Assembly (NCBI RefSeq): GCF_040939455.1
Contig: NC_134108.1
Span: 16,087,501-16,151,500, forward strand
Origin: Microcebus murinus
Taxonomy: Eukaryota; Chordata; Mammalia; Primates; Cheirogaleidae
Direction: 5' to 3'
Length of the DNA stretch: 64,000 nt
Shown here: positions 58,787 through 64,000 of the stretch, in pieces
Numbering within the stretch: the first letter of the stretch is position 1
Layout: each line of letters starts with the position of its first letter
The notes under the pieces: model-generated
Databases searched by the model: none
Seen by the model: the letters and a program-made list of their open reading frames with translations, nothing else
Told to the model about the DNA's origin: nothing
Position numbers and translations under genes: made by a program

Positions 58787-59036
58787 AAAAACAAGCACCA
58801 CATGTACTCACCATCAAATTGTTACTAATTGATCAACACTTATGTGCACATGTGGAAGTAATACTCATCGGGTGTCGACCAGGTGGGGGGAGGGGATGAG
58901 TAAATTCACACCTAATAGGTGCAGTGTGCACTGCCTGGGGGATGGGTATGCTTGTAGCTCTGACTCCGGTGGGGCAAAGGCAATATACATAACCAAAGCA
59001 TTTATACCCTCATAATATTCTGAAATAATAAAAAAA
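57898..59036 (+). mobile_element. 5'-truncated strepsirrhine-type LINE-1
   Basis: About 1.14 kb: ORF2 C-terminus, 3' UTR and an A-rich tail ('ataataaaaaaa'). It is flanked by 13-bp duplications, 'gaaaggatgttgg' (57885-57897) and 'gaaagaatgttgg' (59037-59049), matching at 12 of 13. The 3' UTR ('ctcatcgggtgtcgaccagg', 'tagctctgactccggtgggg') is of a kind I associate with lemur/galago L1 and not with human L1PA. The duplications and modest divergence indicate a comparatively recent insertion. Confidence 0.93.
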
Positions 59037-59054
59037 GAAAGAATGTTGGTTTTT

Positions 59055-60395
59055 GTTTTAAAATTGTGCTTGATCTTACAGATCCAAATGCCCAGTTCAG
59101 AGCTGTTAGTTTGGAAGGCTATATATTTATTCCAGTGATTCTGCCATTATTCTAATCCCTTTTGGAATTCTCTTATTGGAATTCTTGTCTTAGACCAAGG
59201 CATGTGGTTTTGAAGGATTTATTGGTGGCAAACTTTGGTTTTGTGAGGGGATCTGCTATTTTGAAAATGCAAAAGGCATCTGGAGCCCAGTCTGGTAAAT
59301 AAGTTGAGTAATCTAGTTTTTTAATCTCATTCATATGTGATTAAAAACTAACAAGGCTAATTTTCTGATGCATTTCATAAACTATATCTGAGAACAATTC
59401 CCAAACAGGAACTGCACAAATGTTAGGAGGACTGGTGGTACCAACTGGAATAAAGGTATAATCTAGGTGGGCAACCACCTTAAATTGAACTACCTTCTTT
59501 TGATGCATCTTTTAAAAAATGTTACATAGTTTTGTTCCTAAAAGACAGAATTCCAAGCGGTCCTTACCCCATAGTCCGGGCAGTGCTTGTAGGTTATTGG
59601 GAGCAAGTGCTGCTGAGCTCTGTGGTCACCTGGACTGTGGTCCTCACTACCGTGATGAGTTGGAGTTTGTGGCCGTCCTTGTTGGTCCTTCAGCGTGGCA
59701 GAAAAGATGGTGTTAGCACCTTTGCTTCTTGAGCCAATTATATTTTAACTGGAATTAAACTAACGAGCTTCTGTGCTACTTATTAACTTTCTGCATGCTG
59801 AGATGAGAATAGCTTGAAGCTGTGGAAAAATGCTGATGTACTTAAAATAAAGAACCAAAATAGCCATATAAACAAACCTCAGGGAATTTTAACCAAGAAA
59901 TTACTGCCAAATAAATCTCCAGCCAGTCAAAATGCTGAATATTTAATTTGAAAAGGAACTGTATTTTTAGTCTCTGCCATGCTTGTCAACACTCTGCTGT
60001 AATAATAAACTTAACCATTCATTAAAAATAAAAAAGATGGAAGTGACCATTTTCATAAAACCGAGTAGCCATCCCCAGTAGAAGCAGAAACTCACAATGG
60101 ACCACTGACCAATACAAACACGAGGTCAGGGGTGTTTGTAGTGCATATTGAGAAAAAAAAAAAAAACATCTGCTGTCAGATACCAGTTCCACCAAAACTT
60201 CTGGCTTCTGAGGCCCTTGCCCCAAGATCAAAAGATGGGCTGAAAAATCAAAGCAGACTCTGGTTGTATTGCATGGGAGTTCAGTCATCTCTTCTCTCTG
60301 TCTTCTCCTTTAGTGTTCATTTAATTACACTAAAACTCACTGTTGTGAGGTAGAAGGCTGAAGCAACTAATCAGAAAGTTCAGGCAAGAAGCCCA
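59055..60395. other. Unique sequence
   Basis: No repeat or gene recognised. A poly-A run lies at 60153-60166. Confidence 0.35.
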
Positions 60396-60399
60396 TTAG

Positions 60400-60900
60400 A
60401 ATATATATTTTAAATATACTCTATATTATAAAAACAATATACATCCATCTTAGATAATTTGGAAAATAAATCAACAATCAAGAAGAAAAATAAAAATTAC
60501 TCATATCTCCAGCATTCAGAAATAATCACCTACAAAATTTTAATGTATTTCCTTCTTATCTTCTTTAAATGCATTATATGCATGTAATTTAAAATGAAAC
60601 TAAGGATATCCATATAATTTTGCATTTTACCTTTTGCCTTTGGCATATTGTGAACATTTTCCCATGCTAACAAATAGTCTTCAAAAAGATAATTTTTAAA
60701 GGCTGCATGATAGCCAACCACATACACAGAATGTAAATTTGTCATTGAAATTCCTCAATAGGAATTTACATATGTGACTCTTTTCCATTTATACATACCT
60801 ATAATGAACACTTCTCTAAAATGTTTTGTGCACTGTTTTGATTATTTCCTTAGCATACATTCTGAGAAGCAGAATTCCTAGGTCAAAGAGATTATGTAAA
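60400..60900. mobile_element. Old L1-type 3' repeat (probable)
   Basis: 'cacctacaaaattttaatgt', 'tgtgaacattttcccatgct', 'aaaggctgcatgatagccaa' and 'gcagaattcctaggtcaaag' follow the order of a widespread old L1-type repeat ('ggctgcatagtattccattg', 'gaattgctgggtcaaaggg'). Confidence 0.6.
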
Positions 60901-60904
60901 TGTT

Positions 60905-61015
60905 TTAATTAGTATATTTTATTAGTTATATGTGATATACTAATTATATATCATAATTAGTATATTTTATTTAATATTTTACTATTTTATTTATTTAATT
61001 AGTATATATAGATAA
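60905..61015. repeat. AT-rich direct and inverted repeats
   Basis: The 17-mer 'aattagtatattttatt' occurs at 60907-60923 and 60955-60971, 48 bases apart. Between them 'atactaatta' (60937-60946) is the inverted copy of 'taattagtat' (60906-60915). A third partial copy lies near 60998. Confidence 0.88.
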
Positions 61016-61080
61016 AAATAAATGATGCTTCTACTAATATATTGAAAACTACTGTAATAATTACCCTCTGTCCCCATTTA

Positions 61081-61373
61081 CTTTTTTTTTCTTGAGACAG
61101 GGTCTCACTCTGTTGCTCCAGGTAGAGTGTGGTAGCGTCAGCCTAGCTCACAGCAACCTCAAACTCCTGGGCTCAAGCAATCGTCCTGCCTCAGCCTCCC
61201 AAGTAACTGGGACTACAGGTTCTCGCCACCACACCCAGCTAATTTTTCTCTTTTTAGTAGAGACGGGGTCTCCCTCTTGCTTAGGCTGGTCTCAAACTCC
61301 CCATCTCAAGCGATCCTCCCGCCGTGGCCTCCCAGAGTGCTAGGATTATAGGTGTGAGCCACCGCGCCCGGCC
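61081..61373 (-). mobile_element. Strepsirrhine-type Alu SINE without the middle block
   Basis: Poly-T then 'cttgagacagggtctcactc', ending 'gtgagccaccgcgcccggcc'. It shares 'agcgtcagcctagctcacag' with the other lineage-type copies but goes straight from 'ctaatttttctctttttag' to 'tagagacgggg'. Flanking 'catttactttt' at 61075-61085 and 61377-61387 looks like a target duplication, overlapping the tail on the left. Confidence 0.93.
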
Positions 61374-61389
61374 TCTCATTTACTTTTAA

Positions 61390-62940
61390 TAAGCATTATA
61401 CACACTTGAGTCTTGGGATTATTAGTCCTATCTCTGTTGGGCACCTCCATATAAAACCAAACATGATGTACAGATTCACTGAGGTGGCTAGTTTGTCTCT
61501 CACCTCACTGCCAGAGAGAATGGAGTGGAATTTACTAAGAGGTCCAAATGCATATTCAAGAAATGTGGTAAATACATGTGAGGTGCCTTGAAAAAGGCAA
61601 CCCTCATTCTTACAAGTATTCACATACGCTTTGCTAAAGATTGGGGTTGGACAATTGTTTTTATATATTTTAATAACAGGTAGATCAGGGACATCTGACT
61701 CAACCTAAAGCACTCAGATAGAAATCACAAAAATTTGACTTAAGAGGCAGAAAGACTATGTTATTCCAAGGAGATGTCTTCAGCTGGAAGACGGGGCTGC
61801 AGCAGCCTTTTGGGGCCATGAGGACTGGTGAGGAAACAGGGAGAGCCAGTCTGCAAAGAGATGCCAGAGGAGGGGGCAAAGGCACGGAGGGAAGCAGAGG
61901 TGAGAGACCATGGGTGTGGGCTGGGGAAGGGAGAGAAAAAGAGACAGAGCAAGTAAGTATGCGGTTGCCAGCAGACTGGGATTTCTTATGTATGCAGTTC
62001 AAGTTTCACGAAATACTCCTCTTTCCTTGCAATAAGTTCCCTTTTACTCAAGCTGACTGAAATGACTTTCTGTTTCTTACGACCAAATTATCCAGATTTA
62101 AACAAAGGGATGACCAGTCTTCCCACTATGGCAATCTCAGGCACATGGTTTTTGCTTATTTGGCTAGCTGCTGGTCAACATATTTTTAAAAATAAGAAAA
62201 AAATTAAAACAAGAATGTATAACTGCTGCATATACCTTAATTTGAAAATGCTATGCTTTTTTTTTTTTTCCTATGGATAGAGCATGTTGGTCAGACCACA
62301 TGCTGACATGTGAATTTGTTCCCACCAAATGAGTCATTTGAGATTTTAAAAAACCAAAAGAAAAAAAGAAAAAAAAAAACCAAACCACTCAAACACACCT
62401 CCCAATTGTTCTGAAGGATAAGAAAAAAGGAGCTAGTTGGTCTTATTGGCTTGTACTAACAAATAATAACCAAAAAAGTCTGGCTTCAATATATTAAAAT
62501 AATATTAGCTGTTCTGGCTACCCCCGTGGGAACAGAGTTGTAATAAACTGTACACTGTCTGGATTGGCGTGATTTTAACCTAGTGGAGGATAAAAAATAT
62601 TTGCTACATAGTCCAAAGTTGAAAGGGCAAGAGCAAAGTTCTCTTTTATTCACATTTTCCTGAGAAGGTCTCTGTGCATAGACTACAGCCACCCTGGGAT
62701 GGGGCAGCTCGGATCCACTTTTGTTCATTGCTACCTACATAATGCACGTACTAGAGATAAGACAACACTCTGGGGAGACTGGAGTGTCTTTGACGTTTGT
62801 TTTTATTTTGGAGTAACAAAATGTAGATGAGGAGAAGAAGATGTGAGTGTTTGTAGGAGAAAGGTCTAAAGAGACGGGGCAAGGAACTAAGCAGAAGCCA
62901 TTGCTTCCCTTTCTCCATCTTCTTACAAAATTGAAATAGT
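61390..62940. other. Mostly unique sequence
   Basis: No repeat recognised with confidence. There is an A-rich stretch at 62348-62380. Overlapping 100-codon frames at 61700-62060 have no domain. Confidence 0.35.
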
Positions 62941-62954
62941 ATCGCAGGCACTGT

Positions 62955-64000
62955 TTTCTGGGAAAAGACTCAGAGATGGTGTCTTAGTCTGTTTTGTGCT
63001 ACTACAACAGAGTACCCAGGTCTGGGTAGTTCATTAAGAACAGAGCTTATTTCAAACAGTTCCAGAGGCTGGGAAGTCTAAGATAGAGCTGCATCTGGTG
63101 AGGGCCATTTTGCTGCCTCAGCCCATGGTGGAGGGCGGAAGGGCAAGAGAACGTGCAGGACACATGTGATAAAGAAAGGAAGAGAGGGCTGATCTCCCTT
63201 CTATAACAAAACCACTCTTGCAATAATGAGCCCACAACTGTGATAGTGGCATTAATCCACAAAGGGCAGAGCCTTTGTGACCTATTCACCTCTTAAACGT
63301 CCCACCTCTCGATGCTGTTGCTTTGGGGATTAAGTCTCCAATGCATGAACTTTGGGGACATATCCAACCCATGCCAGATGGAGATCTGTGTGTGGGAGGT
63401 TTATGGGGGTGTGCTCTTGGGAACAACCTCAGTGAAGGAGTAAACGAAGCAGGATTGGGAAAGGCAGAAGTTGAGGTGCAGTACGGTTGCAACAGTGGCC
63501 TCGGCTGCTCCCACGGGGCTCTGGTGCTTGGACGGCCCTTTGGAGCCACCTCAAATCGAGGGAAGGGGTGATGGACCTTTATACCTCTGCATCAGCAACT
63601 TGTCATTGGATGTGGGTTGCTCTTGTGTGTGTTTATGTGTGTGTGTCAGTATGCGTGTGGGTGGGGACATGACCTTGGACAAGGCAGCTTCCTTCTGTTG
63701 GAGGCTTTTCTGTGTCTCAACTATGAGCTGTTGGCAGCCAATACTCCTGACAGCTAGAAGCAGATGCCCCAGTCCTCAGGGGGGATCTGGGCAGTGCACC
63801 ACAATAGCCACTACAGTCTGCACCTTGCACCGCTTGGGTCCACTTGCTTCATGTAGTAAGTTTACCCCAACTGTGAGAAGCTCCTGCAGAATTCTGGTTA
63901 GGCTTGATTCCTGGATACATCTACAGAAGGTAGATTATTGGGATAAACTACAGCCTCTGCCACAGCAGCTGGTCCTGAGGCTTCCACTTATGCATATTTT
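62955..64000. mobile_element. Unclassified ancient repeat, copy B, split by an LTR and cut by window end
   Basis: It starts 'ctgttttctgggaaaagact', is interrupted at 62980 by a MaLR LTR, resumes at 63377, and runs off the right edge. Joining the flanks across the insertion restores the order seen in copy A around 'agatgg'. It contains a short (GT)n near 63624-63660. No coding frame is recognised. Confidence 0.7.
62980..63376 (-). mobile_element. ERVL-MaLR solo LTR with perfect 5-bp duplication
   Basis: The 397-bp element reads 'tgtcttagtctgttttgtgc' at its left edge and ends 'atccaacccatgcca'. It is flanked by 'gatgg' at 62975-62979 and 63377-63381. It has TG...CA termini and the MST/MLT1-type order read in antisense ('ccagaggctgggaagtctaa', 'gagcctttgtgacctattca'). 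No internal retroviral sequence is attached, so it is a solo LTR. Confidence 0.93.

Overview
This is vertebrate, almost certainly primate, nuclear DNA with no gene I can recognise. The most specific clues point to a strepsirrhine (lemur, galago or loris lineage). Three Alu SINEs carry the variant 'gcgtcagcctagctcacagc' and 'aacctcaaactcctgggctc', and two of them also have an extra middle block containing 'ttggccaattaatttc', which is unlike human Alus. One recent 5'-truncated LINE-1 has a 3' UTR unlike human L1PA. One short hAT transposon has intact ends and belongs to a type I associate with patchily distributed, horizontally acquired hAT elements. The species assignment is inference from repeat diagnostics recalled from knowledge, not from a search.

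Layout. 1-8 kb is mostly unique AT-rich sequence with three (AC)n microsatellites. 8-10.5 kb holds an ERVL-type LTR, a decayed hAT-Charlie transposon and the small hAT element. 10.7-16 kb holds MIR and Charlie-type relics and a roughly 2-kb antisense LINE-2 fossil. 16-25.8 kb is mainly unique, with a (TC)n/(TA)n block at 18.9 kb, an MLT1-like LTR at 20.5 kb and an old L1 at 23 kb. 25.8-28.5 kb holds a lineage-type Alu with target-site duplications, an LTR-like stretch, a MaLR LTR with a (GA)n expansion, and a MIR. 29-37.7 kb is dominated by old L1 pieces and three Alus. 41.8-45 kb holds MaLR LTRs and an L2 end. 46.36-46.6 kb is a G-rich minisatellite with a unit of about 56 bp. 48.9-55.7 kb holds MIR, L2, old L1 and MST relics plus a 75-bp tandem duplication. 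57.9-59.0 kb is the recent L1. 60.4-61.4 kb holds an old L1-type piece, AT palindromes and an Alu. The window ends in an unclassified ancient repeat that is split by a MaLR solo LTR and has a second copy at 33.3 kb.

No exon, rRNA, tRNA, CRISPR array or bacterial-type operon is supported. The many short open frames are repeat-derived or chance frames: none shows a recognised domain except the broken LINE-1 ORF2 C-terminus. The window is best read as intergenic or deep intronic. Its interest lies in transposon archaeology, a few structured or G-rich tracts, and several repeat-free stretches that could be conserved noncoding elements. I found no convincing previously undescribed gene system. The closest things to novelty are the hAT element, the nested repeat pair, two strong inverted repeats and the G-quadruplex-prone minisatellite.
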